Origin: Rhodobacteraceae bacterium IMCC1909
GTDB lineage: Bacteria > Pseudomonadota > Alphaproteobacteria > Rhodobacterales > Rhodobacteraceae
Reading direction: 5' to 3'
NCBI GenBank assembly: GCA_030704425.1
Contig: JAPDHM010000001.1
Coordinates: 496,001-560,000, forward strand
DNA: 64,000 nt
Shown here: in pieces, positions 19,040-27,520 of the stretch
Layout of the letters: every line of letters starts with the position of its first letter
How positions within the stretch are numbered: position 1 is the first letter of the stretch
Notes under the pieces: generated by a model
The model's database searches: none
The model's input: only the letters and a program-made list of their open reading frames with translations
Told to the model about the DNA's origin: nothing
Program-made: the position numbers and the translations under genes

Positions 19040-19908
19040 CTGCACATCTCGGCTTTGCCCTCGGCACCCGCCATCATGACTTTGGCCTGTTCTGTTCGAA
19101 TTTTTTCGTAGAGTAAAAGATCCTCTGGATGAAACAAGCCCTTTGGCGCGTCGCAGCGGGTGAAATTTCGCGTGTTACAATTGCCGCGCATAGGCACGCC
19201 GTAATCGGGCGCATTATTGGGTTTTTTGACATGTGGGCTTAAAAAGCGCATCACAACACCAATTCTGTGGTCATCGCTTATATTGGCTCCCGAGCCGTGG
19301 ATCATCAAGCCGTGGTGCAGGCTGATCTCGCCCGTCGCCAGGGCGCCGCTGGATTTGTCTTTCTCCGCCACATCCACCTTGATTTCTTGACCGCGTGACA
19401 GAAGGTTTAGCTCATCAAAGCTGTCCTCATGGGGAATAATCGGGCTTTTGTGACTGCCTTTCACAAAATCCATACATCCGCTTTCCGGCGTTGCCGGAGA
19501 GAGCGCCAGCCAAGCGATGAGTATCCTATCAATTTTACCCAAGCCCCAATAGGCCAAGTCTTGGTGCATCGTCACCACATGTTTTGTCCGCGGCTCTTTG
19601 ATCAAGAACTCTGTCGAATACAGTAAGACATCAGGTCCTAAAATACCCTCAACCACATCCAATATCGCGCTATGGGCAGCGATCTCATAGGCCAGCGGCA
19701 TAACGATATGTGCATTGACCCGTTTGTATACATTCAAAGTCCGTGGCAGGCCGTTGTCGAGCCAATCGCCTTCAATCGCTTCCAATTGGGCGCGCCAATC
19801 TTCACATTGCTGCGCGGAGATCGCAGGGATGGGGCATAAAAAACCGTCCTCCCAATAGCTTTGGATCTGGGCGTCGGACAGGCGATGAGAGGTTTGGGCG
19901 TTTGGCAT
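19036..19908 (-). CDS. Phytanoyl-CoA dioxygenase family (PhyH/PhnY-like) 2-oxoglutarate oxygenase
   Basis: A 290-residue Fe(II)/2-oxoglutarate oxygenase. The facial triad is visible as His115-x-Asp117 (MHQDLAYWG) and His204 (MIHGSGAN), followed by DDHRIGVVMRF whose Arg would bind the 2-oxoglutarate carboxylate. Enzymes of this family hydroxylate unactivated carbons; in PhnY the product is an alpha-hydroxyphosphonate cleaved by PhnZ. The downstream gene here is PhnZ-like and overlaps by four bases, so a two-step pathway is likely, though no phosphonate transporter is nearby and the substrate is unproven. AAGGAG precedes the ATG. Confidence 0.85.
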   Translation of the reverse strand: MPNAQTSHRLSDAQIQSYWEDGFLCPIPAISAQQCEDWRAQLEAIEGDWLDNGLPRTLNVYKRVNAHIVMPLAYEIAAHSAILDVVEGILGPDVLLYSTEFLIKEPRTKHVVTMHQDLAYWGLGKIDRILIAWLALSPATPESGCMDFVKGSHKSPIIPHEDSFDELNLLSRGQEIKVDVAEKDKSSGALATGEISLHHGLMIHGSGANISDDHRIGVVMRFLSPHVKKPNNAPDYGVPMRGNCNTRNFTRCDAPKGLFHPEDLLLYEKIRTEQAKVMMAGAEGKAEMCR

Positions 19909-20049
19909 CGTGAACTCCTTGAATGCGCCAAATGCGCCATATCAAAAAGCGGCAGTCTTGCCTGAACACGCCGTCCGCGAATTAATCTGCTTGTGGCTGG
20001 ACAGTCGGGGGCAGGTTGGTACAGTTTAACCAAACTTAGGAGCAGGTGC

Positions 20050-22335
20050 GTGGAAAAATTTGGAAAGAGCCAATCGGTATTGCGGCGCGAAGATGATCGT
20101 TTTCTGACGGGGCGCGGGCAATATGTGGATGATACCGCGCCGGAGGGGGCGCTACATGGCTATGTGCTGCGTTCAAGCTACGCGCATGGGGTGATCACAG
20201 CGTTGAACACGCAAGAGGCGAAAGAGGCCGAGGGGGTTCATCTCGTGCTCACTGCGGCAGCGCTGGAGACGGCGGGGCTCTCGGACAAGATGGAGGCCAG
20301 TCTGGTGAAAAACCAAGATGGCCAATTGGCGCCCAACACAGATCGGTTTTTGTTGGCCAAAGACAAGGTGCGCTTTGTGGGGGAACCGGTGGCTATGGTC
20401 TTTGCTGAGACCTATGCGCAGGCGCGGGCCGCGGCGGATATGATTGAGCTCGAGGTTGATGATCTGCCAGTGCATCTTGAGTTGCAACCGGGCGGGCCCA
20501 ATTTGCATGAGGCAGCGCCGAATAATGTCGCCTTTGACTGGGCTTTAGGTGACAGCTCGCAGATGGAGGCGGTGAAAGCCAAAGCGGCCCATCTGTTGAG
20601 TTTCGAGATTTCTGACAACCGTGTGATTTGTAATTCCATGGAGCCGCGGGGCTGCTGGGCTGATATAGAAGATGGGCGGGTGCACCTATGCGTGAATGGC
20701 CAGGGGGTCTGGTCGCAAAAGGGGCAATTGGCGAAGATGTTGGGCCTGCCCGAAAGCGAGATCCGCGTGACCAACCCCGACGTCGGTGGCGGCTTCGGTA
20801 TGAAAGCCATGGCCTATCCGGAGTATTTCCTTGCCGCGCAGGCCGCGCGCATGCTCAATCGTTCGGTGCGCTGGATGTCGGACAGATCGGAGGCGATGCT
20901 GTCGGACAATGGTGGTCGGGACCTAACCTCAACGGCAACGCTGGCTTTGGATGCCGATCATAAGATCATCGGTTATCAGGTGCAGACGCTGGCCAATATG
21001 GGCGCCTATTCGGGTCAATTTGCCCAGCCCATTCAAACGCAGCTGTTTTCAAAAGTTTTGACCGGTCTTTACGATATCCCGGTTGCGCATCTGCAAGTTA
21101 CCGGGATTTACACCAACACCACGCAGGTAGATGCCTATCGTGGGGCTGGGCGTCCGGAGGCGATTTACGTTTTGGAACGGGCCATGGATTACGCGGCCCG
21201 TGCGCTGGGCATCGACGCTTGGGATTTTCGCCGGCGTAACTTCATCGCGCCAGAGAGATTTCCCTATAAGACGGCCAGCCATGTGCGCTACGATGTGGGG
21301 GATTTCGGTCTTGTCTTGGATCGTTTGGCCCAAGAGGCCGCGCGCGACGACTTTGAGGCGCGGCGCGCTGCAAGTGCGCAAAAGGGTCTACTGCGTGGCT
21401 TGGGGCTGTGCTGTTATATCGAAAGTATTTTAGGCAACCCGACCGAGACCTCGCGGGTTGTGTTTCAGGCCGATGGCAGCGTTGATCTTTATGTGGGCAC
21501 GCAGTCCGGAGGGCAGGGACATGAAACGGTTTATGCCCAATATCTGGCCGATCAAACCGGCCTGCCGGTGGAACAGATCAACGTGATCCAAGGCGACAGC
21601 GATCTCATTCCCACGGGGGGCGGAACTGGTGGATCGCGCTCTGCGACGGTGCAAAATTCCGCGACTTTGGCTTTGGTTACTGTGATGACGCAGGCTTATA
21701 AGCTCTTTTTGGCGGAACATCATGAGGCCGATCCCGCGGATGTGAGCTTTGATGACGAGGTGTTTCGGATTGCGGGCTCCAACGTGGTGTTCAGCTGGTT
21801 GGATGCGGCCAAACTGGCGCGTGAGGCCGGGCAGTCGGCGCTTTTGGATGTGACGCAATCGGCGACTTTGGATGATTTGAGCTTTCCCAATGGGGCGCAT
21901 TTGGCGGAAGTGGAAGTTGATCCGCAGACCGGGCAATCGGAGGTCGTGCGCTATGTCATCGTCGATGATTTCGGCTATCTTCTCAATCCCATGTTGGTGG
22001 AGGGGCAGGTGCATGGCGGCGTGGTTCAAGGGCTGGGGCAGGCCATGATGGAACATGTGGTATATGATGAAAACGGCCAGCTTCTGACAGCCAGCTTTAT
22101 GGACTATGGCATGCCGCGGGCTGCCGATGTGCCGATGTTTGACTTCAACTCCGTCGTGGTGCCCTCAACCGCCAATCCTATTGGCATGAAAGGCTGCGGT
22201 GAGGCTGGCACCATTGGATCAATGGCCGCTGTATCCAATGCGGTGATGGATGCTTTGGCCTCAAAGGGTGTCACGCGGGCGGATATGCCCTTCACGCCGC
22301 AGCGGGTTTGGAGCATGTTGCAAAACGCAGGCTAA
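20050..22335 (+). CDS. coxL: Form II CoxL-like molybdenum hydroxylase large subunit
   Basis: A 761-residue protein of the xanthine oxidase / CO dehydrogenase large-subunit family, which binds molybdopterin cytosine dinucleotide. The active-site loop reads AYRGAGR, the form II signature; form I CO dehydrogenases have AYRCSFR. GGGFGMKAM and the terminal MKGCGEAGTIGS, with the catalytic Glu, are also present. The GTG at 20050 is chosen because AGGAGCAG lies just upstream. No small (iron-sulfur) or medium (FAD) subunit and no maturation gene is adjacent, which is unusual. The substrate may be an aldehyde or other carbonyl/N-heterocycle; CO oxidation should not be assumed. Confidence 0.88.
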   Translation: MEKFGKSQSVLRREDDRFLTGRGQYVDDTAPEGALHGYVLRSSYAHGVITALNTQEAKEAEGVHLVLTAAALETAGLSDKMEASLVKNQDGQLAPNTDRFLLAKDKVRFVGEPVAMVFAETYAQARAAADMIELEVDDLPVHLELQPGGPNLHEAAPNNVAFDWALGDSSQMEAVKAKAAHLLSFEISDNRVICNSMEPRGCWADIEDGRVHLCVNGQGVWSQKGQLAKMLGLPESEIRVTNPDVGGGFGMKAMAYPEYFLAAQAARMLNRSVRWMSDRSEAMLSDNGGRDLTSTATLALDADHKIIGYQVQTLANMGAYSGQFAQPIQTQLFSKVLTGLYDIPVAHLQVTGIYTNTTQVDAYRGAGRPEAIYVLERAMDYAARALGIDAWDFRRRNFIAPERFPYKTASHVRYDVGDFGLVLDRLAQEAARDDFEARRAASAQKGLLRGLGLCCYIESILGNPTETSRVVFQADGSVDLYVGTQSGGQGHETVYAQYLADQTGLPVEQINVIQGDSDLIPTGGGTGGSRSATVQNSATLALVTVMTQAYKLFLAEHHEADPADVSFDDEVFRIAGSNVVFSWLDAAKLAREAGQSALLDVTQSATLDDLSFPNGAHLAEVEVDPQTGQSEVVRYVIVDDFGYLLNPMLVEGQVHGGVVQGLGQAMMEHVVYDENGQLLTASFMDYGMPRAADVPMFDFNSVVVPSTANPIGMKGCGEAGTIGSMAAVSNAVMDALASKGVTRADMPFTPQRVWSMLQNAG

Positions 22336-22341
22336 GTCGTC

Positions 22342-23421
22342 ATGTCCCTTTGGCATTGGATCAACTCCAAGATTTGGCAGAACCGCTTTGGCCAGGTCGT
22401 GGAAGATGCGGGACCTGCGTCTGGGGCCGCACCGCGCCGAGCGGTGCATGTTGTTGTCATGGACGGCACGCTCTCCTCGCTGGAGCCGGGGTTTGAGACA
22501 AATGCGGGGTTGGCCTATCAGCTTTTGAAACGCAGCGCTGGGCGGGGGGTGATATTGCATTACCAACCCGGGCTGCAATTTGACCGGAGTAATTTTCTGG
22601 CATCAGCCTGGTCTGTGTTGACCGGCAGCGGTTTGGATTGGCAAATTCAGACGGTCTATGGCGCTTTGGCGAGCCGCTATCAGCTGGGCGATGAGATCTT
22701 TTTGATTGGCTATTCGCGCGGTGCCTTTGCGGCGCGCTCTTTGGCGGGATTGATCGATCGGGTCGGGTTGCTGCGGCGCGATCAGGCCACCCAGCGTCAT
22801 GTTCGCATGGCCTATCGTCACTATCGGGACGGCAGCGACGCCTTGCGGGTCTTTGCGAAAGAATATTGCCACTTAGATGTCCCCATCACAGCGATTGGGG
22901 TTTGGGACACGGTCAAAGCGCTTGGGCTGCGCGTTCCAGGGCTCTGGCGGATGTTTGAGGGAAAATACCAGTTTCACAACCATCAGATCAGCGCCTGTGT
23001 CGGCGCCGGGTTTCAGGCTTTGGCCTTGGATGAAACCCGAGACACATATCGACCTGAAATGTGGGAGGATCCACCAGACCGGCCGGTTGCGTTGCAGCAG
23101 GTTTGGTTTGTTGGGAATCATGGGGATGTAGGCGGGCAGGTGATGGGATCTCCGCAAACACGGCCCTTGTCAAATATCCCCTTCGTTTGGATGATGCAGC
23201 GACTGCAAGTGCAAGGCCTTCCTTTGCCCAAGGCTTGGACAGAGGAGTTTGTGCAAGATGTTCATGCGCCCTCGACGGGCAATTGGAGCGGATTGAATTG
23301 GGTGTTTTGGGCACGGTCCAGGCGTTTGGTTGGACGCTTTCGCTCAGAGTCAATTCATCCCAGTGTTGCTGCTGGGCGGCCTGGGCGGCTCATCAACTTG
23401 CATAATGATGCAGGTGGTTGA
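22342..23421 (+). CDS. DUF2235 domain alpha/beta hydrolase
   Basis: A 359-residue protein of the DUF2235 group, alpha/beta hydrolases related to the Tle1 phospholipases. VVMDGTLSS is the N-terminal D-G-T motif, IGYSRGAFAARSLAG holds the Ser nucleophile in G-x-S-x-G, VWDTVKAL a conserved Asp, and VGNHGDVGG the region of the catalytic acid/His. There is no signal peptide, and no type VI secretion gene is nearby, so an effector role is unsupported. It starts six bases after coxL ends, probably in one transcript, and its last 72 bases overlap the convergent thioesterase gene. Confidence 0.82.
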   Translation: MSLWHWINSKIWQNRFGQVVEDAGPASGAAPRRAVHVVVMDGTLSSLEPGFETNAGLAYQLLKRSAGRGVILHYQPGLQFDRSNFLASAWSVLTGSGLDWQIQTVYGALASRYQLGDEIFLIGYSRGAFAARSLAGLIDRVGLLRRDQATQRHVRMAYRHYRDGSDALRVFAKEYCHLDVPITAIGVWDTVKALGLRVPGLWRMFEGKYQFHNHQISACVGAGFQALALDETRDTYRPEMWEDPPDRPVALQQVWFVGNHGDVGGQVMGSPQTRPLSNIPFVWMMQRLQVQGLPLPKAWTEEFVQDVHAPSTGNWSGLNWVFWARSRRLVGRFRSESIHPSVAAGRPGRLINLHNDAGG

Positions 23422-23868
23422 GCCGGTCGCATAGAGTTTTCCATCTTCGGCACCGCGAATTTCCCCCGCGGCCACGCCGGTGGATCGGCCGGCGTGCTGC
23501 ACCCATCCGCGGGCGATAACAGGCTGGCCGATTGGAATGCTGCGGGTGATATTGATCTTATATTCCAGCGTTGTGTAAATACTGCCTTTCGGCACTTTGG
23601 TCATCACTGCACAGGCCATACAGCTGTCTAAAACCGCACCATACCATCCGCCATGTAGCCCGCCCATTGGGTTCGTGTGATCAAACTCCGGGGTGCCTGC
23701 AAAGGTGACAGCACCCACAGATACCTCGGTCAGCTCATGGCAAAGCAACCGAGCGATGGGCGGGCGCGGCAATGTGCCGTCGCGCATGGCGCACATAAAC
23801 TCATAACCGGACATCGATAGAAGTTGCGCGCGGGTGGGCAAATCGGAAAAATCTTTCGCCTCTGTCAT
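23350..23868 (-). CDS. PaaI-family (hotdog) thioesterase
   Basis: A 172-residue single-domain hotdog protein. FDHTNPMGGLHGGWYGAVLDSCMACAV contains the H-G-G-x3-x-x-D pattern of the PaaI/HGG group, which hydrolyses acyl-CoA thioesters; the later TLEYKINITRSIPIGQPVIARGWV is the second conserved block. Acyl specificity is unknown. GGAGCTTGAA precedes the ATG. The convergent 72-base overlap with the DUF2235 gene is in different frames and both proteins look intact. Confidence 0.88.
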   Translation of the reverse strand: MTEAKDFSDLPTRAQLLSMSGYEFMCAMRDGTLPRPPIARLLCHELTEVSVGAVTFAGTPEFDHTNPMGGLHGGWYGAVLDSCMACAVMTKVPKGSIYTTLEYKINITRSIPIGQPVIARGWVQHAGRSTGVAAGEIRGAEDGKLYATGSTTCIIMQVDEPPRPPSSNTGMN

Positions 23869-23923
23869 TTCAAGCTCCCTGCGCGCTGGTTTTGACGGAG
23901 CCTAACGTGGCGCAGGGAGGACT

Positions 23924-24745
23924 TCAAGCCACGCGGCGGAGGCTTTGTTGCGGTGCCTTTCCCAAAGCGGTGCAAATGGCACTGACCACTTTGGCTTTGT
24001 TCATCGTGTAAAAATGCAGATGCTCAACACCATTTTGGATCAAACTGTCACAAAGTTCACTAGCCTGCGCGATGGCCATCATCTCGGCCCGGCCCTCTCG
24101 TTCGGCGCGGGCGAAGCCCTCTGCCAGATCAGGGGCGATAGAGGTGCCGCAGCTGCCGGCGATGGCCTGGGTTGCTGTCCAATTTTGCACAGGCAAAATG
24201 CCTGGGATGATGGGTAGGGTGATCCCCTGCGCCGCGGCTCTATCGCGGAAGCGTAGGAAAAACTCTGCGTGGAAGAAAAATTGCGTAATCGCAGCCGTAG
24301 CTCCGGCATCTTGCTTGCGCTTGAGCCAATCTAAATCACTCTGGGAGCTCTGTGCCAAAGGGTGCACCTGTGGGTAGGCGGCGACGAAAATTTCCTGCAT
24401 TGCGTTTTGCTTGGCACATGCGATTAAGTCCATCACATCCAAACCCTTGGGTGCTGTATCCCCGCGCAGAGCGATGAGACCCTCCGCGCCGGCCTCTTGC
24501 GCCGCTTTCAGATAGGCGGGCAGATCAGCTGGCTGTTGGGTAGAACAGGTGACATGCGCCTGTAAGCGCCCCAGTCCGGATCGGCGCAAGGCCCGCAGGG
24601 TGTCTAAGGTTTGAGTGGGATCTTTGCTGCAGGTGACAGATGAAAATTGTGGTGCAAATCCGGCAAGCGTCTCAGCCGCCCGGCTTAACGAAAATGCAGC
24701 TGTTACGGTTTTTGGCGAAAAAAATTCGAACGAAATTTGGGTCAT
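23924..24745 (-). CDS. metF: 5,10-Methylenetetrahydrofolate reductase
   Basis: A 273-residue FAD-containing TIM-barrel enzyme that makes 5-methyl-THF for methionine synthesis. ISFEFFSPKT carries the conserved Glu that protonates the flavin reaction; ALRGD, ITQFFF and HFYTMNKA are the other family landmarks. Length is slightly shorter than E. coli MetF (296). It diverges from the metR-like gene, the arrangement expected for its regulator. Confidence 0.95.
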   Translation of the reverse strand: MTQISFEFFSPKTVTAAFSLSRAAETLAGFAPQFSSVTCSKDPTQTLDTLRALRRSGLGRLQAHVTCSTQQPADLPAYLKAAQEAGAEGLIALRGDTAPKGLDVMDLIACAKQNAMQEIFVAAYPQVHPLAQSSQSDLDWLKRKQDAGATAAITQFFFHAEFFLRFRDRAAAQGITLPIIPGILPVQNWTATQAIAGSCGTSIAPDLAEGFARAEREGRAEMMAIAQASELCDSLIQNGVEHLHFYTMNKAKVVSAICTALGKAPQQSLRRVA

Positions 24746-24758
24746 TCTATCCTCATTG

Positions 24759-24802
24759 AAGCTAGCTTGTGTTGACAGTGCCAGAGGGGCTATGATTAAT
24801 CA
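24759..24802. promoter_or_regulatory. Candidate MetR operator region between metF and metR
   Basis: Two perfect 10-base palindromes lie in the 96-base divergent gap: AAGCTAGCTT at 24759-24768 and TGATTAATCA at 24793-24802. LysR-type regulators usually bind dyads in such gaps. Neither matches the enterobacterial MetR box TGAA-N5-TTCA exactly, so the assignment is positional. Confidence 0.4.
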
Positions 24803-24841
24803 AATTCATAAAATTCAATTTAGTTATGAGGAATTTTCCGA

Positions 24842-25747
24842 ATGCACTTTGATCTGCGCCACCTCCGTGCCATCCGCGCCATTGACAAATGCGGTGGGCT
24901 GTCGCGCGCGGCGGATATGCTCAATCTCACACAATCGGCCCTGTCGCATCAGATCAAAGGGCTTGAGGATCAGGCGGGGGTTGATCTTTTTGTACGGCGC
25001 ACCAAACCGCTGAAATTATCGGCGGCCGGGCAGCGGCTGCTGAAGCTGGCCGATAGGGTGCTGCCAGAGGTTGAGGCTACCGAAGAGGAATTTCGCAGCT
25101 TGTTGTCGGGCAAATCAGGCCGGTTGCATATCGCCATTGAATGCCATGCCTGTTTTGAATGGCTGTTTCCGGTTCTAGAGTCCTTCCGCAAGGCCTGGCC
25201 TGACGTAGATGTCGATATCCGCCCGGGTCTGGCCTTTGATGCTTTGCCGGCTCTTGCGCGCGAGGAGGTGGATTTGGTGGTCTCCTCCGATCCAGAAGAG
25301 CATCCCGATCTCGAATTTTCACCACTGTTTGACTACGAACCCGTGTTTGTTGCCTCCAGCCAGCATGCTTTGGCACAAAAACCTTGGATTGTGGCGCAAG
25401 ACTTTCGCGATGAGATCTTGATCACCTATCCAGTAGATCGGGCGCGCCTGGATGTCTTCTCGCAGCTTCTCATGCCCGCTAAGGTCGAGCCGCGCGCGGT
25501 GCGTCAGGTGGAGCTGACCGCTGTAATTTTACTTTTGGTGGCCTCGAACCGCGGGGTTGCGGTGCTACCTGATTGGGTTGTGCGCGAGGTGCGGTATAAT
25601 TCTGATTATGTGACCCGACCCCTGACCGAGTCGGGACTCACGCGCAGGCTCTACGCTGCAACCCGCCGAGAAGACACAACAAAACCCTTCATGGCGCATC
25701 TGCTCAAACTTGCCCGCAGCGAGCCGGTGAAATTGCAACGCAGCTAG
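24842..25747 (+). CDS. metR: LysR-type regulator, MetR
   Basis: A 301-residue LysR-family regulator. The winged helix-turn-helix fills residues 1-60 (LSRAADMLNLTQSALSHQIKGLED) and a periplasmic-binding-like effector domain follows. IECHACFEWLFPVLE near residue 98 is the signature separating MetR, which senses homocysteine, from other LysR proteins. Its position divergent from metF supports control of methionine and one-carbon genes, and probably its own gene. Confidence 0.92.
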   Translation: MHFDLRHLRAIRAIDKCGGLSRAADMLNLTQSALSHQIKGLEDQAGVDLFVRRTKPLKLSAAGQRLLKLADRVLPEVEATEEEFRSLLSGKSGRLHIAIECHACFEWLFPVLESFRKAWPDVDVDIRPGLAFDALPALAREEVDLVVSSDPEEHPDLEFSPLFDYEPVFVASSQHALAQKPWIVAQDFRDEILITYPVDRARLDVFSQLLMPAKVEPRAVRQVELTAVILLLVASNRGVAVLPDWVVREVRYNSDYVTRPLTESGLTRRLYAATRREDTTKPFMAHLLKLARSEPVKLQRS

Positions 25748-25805
25748 GCCTTGGCAAGCTGGCTCCGGCGGCGTATAGCCCAGCCTGATCTGCAGGAGCA
25801 TCATC

Positions 25806-26597
25806 ATGGTACAAAGCGCAAATATGAACGTAATGATCGCGACAGCGCGCAAAGCTGGACGCGCTTTGGCGAAAGATTTTCGCGAGGTGGCCAATTTGCA
25901 AGTCTCGGTCACAGGCGCCAGTGATTTTGTCGCCCGCGCGGATATGCATGCAGACAAAGTGGTGAAAGAAGAGCTGCTTGTGGCCCGTCCGACCTATGGG
26001 TACTTGGCCGCTGAAAGTGCTGAAATCGAAGGCAAAGATCCGACCCGCCGCTGGATTGTGGATGCAATGGTCGGTGTTACCAACTTCCAACACGGCATGC
26101 CGCATTATGCGGTGACGATCGCTTTGGAGCATAAGGGTGAGATTATTGCCGGCGTGACATATGATGCCGCGCAAGACGAATGTTTTTTCGCGGAAAAAGG
26201 CCAGGGTGCTTGGATGAATGAGACCCGTATGCGGGTTTCTGGGCGTCGCAGCCTGTCGGACTGTGTCTTTGCCACAGGCCTGCCGAGCGCGGGTCGCTCG
26301 GACTTGCCGCAAGCCTTGACCGATCTGGCGCAGCTTTTGCCGGTCTCATCTGGCGTGCGCAATCTAGGCGCTGCCGCGCTGGACATGGCCTATGTGGCCG
26401 CCGGCCGTGTAGATGGATTTTGGGGCCGCCGCTTGCAGCTTTGGGATGTCGCCGCTGGGATGATCATTGTGAAAGAAGCGGGCGGATTTTCTGAGGCCAT
26501 CCAACCGGGTGGTGACGTGTTGCAAGATGGAACGGTAATTGTCGCGAATGATCAAGTCTTCGCGCCGTTTTCTAAAGTCATACGCAACGGCAGCTGA
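25806..26597 (+). CDS. Inositol monophosphatase family protein with altered metal site
   Basis: A 263-residue protein clearly of the IMPase/SuhB fold (full length, with RRWIVD, LWDVAAGMIIVKEAGG and the dimer region). The catalytic motifs are changed. The usual D-P-x-D-G-T-T-N-F reads DAMVGVTNF, so the second metal-binding Asp is Val89 and the Thr is Val91. The usual G-E-E reads A-A-E (68-70), losing another metal ligand. Asp86 and the late Asp of WDVAAG remain. Family members hydrolyse inositol phosphate, histidinol phosphate or related esters using three Mg ions; this copy is probably inactive or repurposed. No frameshift is seen. Confidence 0.85.
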   Translation: MVQSANMNVMIATARKAGRALAKDFREVANLQVSVTGASDFVARADMHADKVVKEELLVARPTYGYLAAESAEIEGKDPTRRWIVDAMVGVTNFQHGMPHYAVTIALEHKGEIIAGVTYDAAQDECFFAEKGQGAWMNETRMRVSGRRSLSDCVFATGLPSAGRSDLPQALTDLAQLLPVSSGVRNLGAAALDMAYVAAGRVDGFWGRRLQLWDVAAGMIIVKEAGGFSEAIQPGGDVLQDGTVIVANDQVFAPFSKVIRNGS

Positions 26598-26711
26598 CAC
26601 AGGGCGGCGTGACCATGCCATAGGTCACTGCCTTAATCCATGGTGTTTGCTCCCTCGCCACAAAACAGGCTCCATGCTTGACGGATGGCCGCTTTGCACC
26701 ACTTTGGACCT

Positions 26712-27251
26712 ATGCGTGTTTTTATCATTCTTATATTCACCGCCTTCACCACAGGCGCCTTGGCCCAATGCCCAAAGAATCCAGCGATTTCTGAGGAGCT
26801 TGATGAGGCCTATCGTAGTCTCAAATTTGCGAAATTCCCTCGAGATGCGCAAGTGGCCACGGATGTCCTTTGGAGCTTGTGGACCCGTGCACCGGACAGT
26901 CGGGCGCAACGTCTGCTCAACCGGGGGATGATGAACCTCCGCTTGGGCGACTTGGCGGCCGCTGAGGGGTTTTTGAGCGTTCTCATTGAGTATTGTCCCG
27001 ATTATGCCGAGGGTTACAATCAACGCGCCTTTGCGCGCTATCTGGCCGGGAACTTCGAAGGGGCCTTGCCAGATTTGGCGCGGGCCCTCTCGATCCAGCC
27101 GCGCCATCTCGGGGCATTGTCGGGCAAAGGGCTGACCCATTTGGCACTTGGACAGCCAGAGTTGGCAGAAATTGAATTTCGAAAAGAGATGTCTTTAAAC
27201 CCTTTCACCGCAGATCGGGATTTGATCCCGCATTTGGGCACGGATTTATAG
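26712..27251 (+). CDS. Secreted TPR-repeat protein
   Basis: A 179-residue protein with a signal peptide ending near residue 19 (TTGALAQ), then three to four tetratricopeptide-like helical repeats: SRAQRLLNRGMMNLRLGDL, AEGYNQRAFARYLAGNF and ALSGKGLTHLALGQP. It probably works in the periplasm as a protein-binding scaffold. It resembles the TPR protein at 38341-38901 in layout and in phrases such as P-x-[YF]-AEG-[YW]-N and PRHLGAL versus PRHFQAL, suggesting paralogy. The ATG at 26712 gives the signal peptide; the ribosome site is weak. Confidence 0.78.
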   Translation: MRVFIILIFTAFTTGALAQCPKNPAISEELDEAYRSLKFAKFPRDAQVATDVLWSLWTRAPDSRAQRLLNRGMMNLRLGDLAAAEGFLSVLIEYCPDYAEGYNQRAFARYLAGNFEGALPDLARALSIQPRHLGALSGKGLTHLALGQPELAEIEFRKEMSLNPFTADRDLIPHLGTDL

Positions 27252-27261
27252 ATAATCTGCC

Positions 27262-27289
27262 TTTACACGCCCAGCATTTTGCCTATGTT
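27262..27289 (+). promoter_or_regulatory. Promoter of tRNA-Leu
   Basis: TTTACA (27262-27267) and TATGTT (27284-27289) with a 16-base spacer; predicted start near 27296, just before the tRNA. Confidence 0.45.
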
Positions 27290-27298
27290 CGCCGCTGT

Positions 27299-27384
27299 GC
27301 CCGCGTGATGGAATGGTAGACATAGAGGACTTAAAATCCTCAGGCTTAACGGCCGTGCCGGTTCGAGTCCGGCCGCGGGTACCA
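27299..27384 (+). tRNA. tRNA-Leu (anticodon UAA)
   Basis: An 86-base class II tRNA with a long variable arm. Acceptor GCCCGCG pairs CGCGGGT (the terminal pair is G-U), discriminator A, CCA encoded at 27382-27384. The anticodon stem GAGGA/TCCTC encloses CTTAAAA, giving TAA at 27332-27334. The T arm is CCGGTTCGAGTCCGG. It lies at the left edge of the accessory cassette at 27.5-29.7 kb. Confidence 0.96.
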
Positions 27385-27520
27385 CCACAATGAATACTTC
27401 CGTTAAATTTGTGGTCGGTGTCGCGTATCCCGTGTGATGACGGCCGCTTATATTCAGAGCGCCATTGGCCCATCGCGCCGGTGCTCGCGTTATGCGAAGA
27501 GAACGTCCTTTGTGGCTAAA

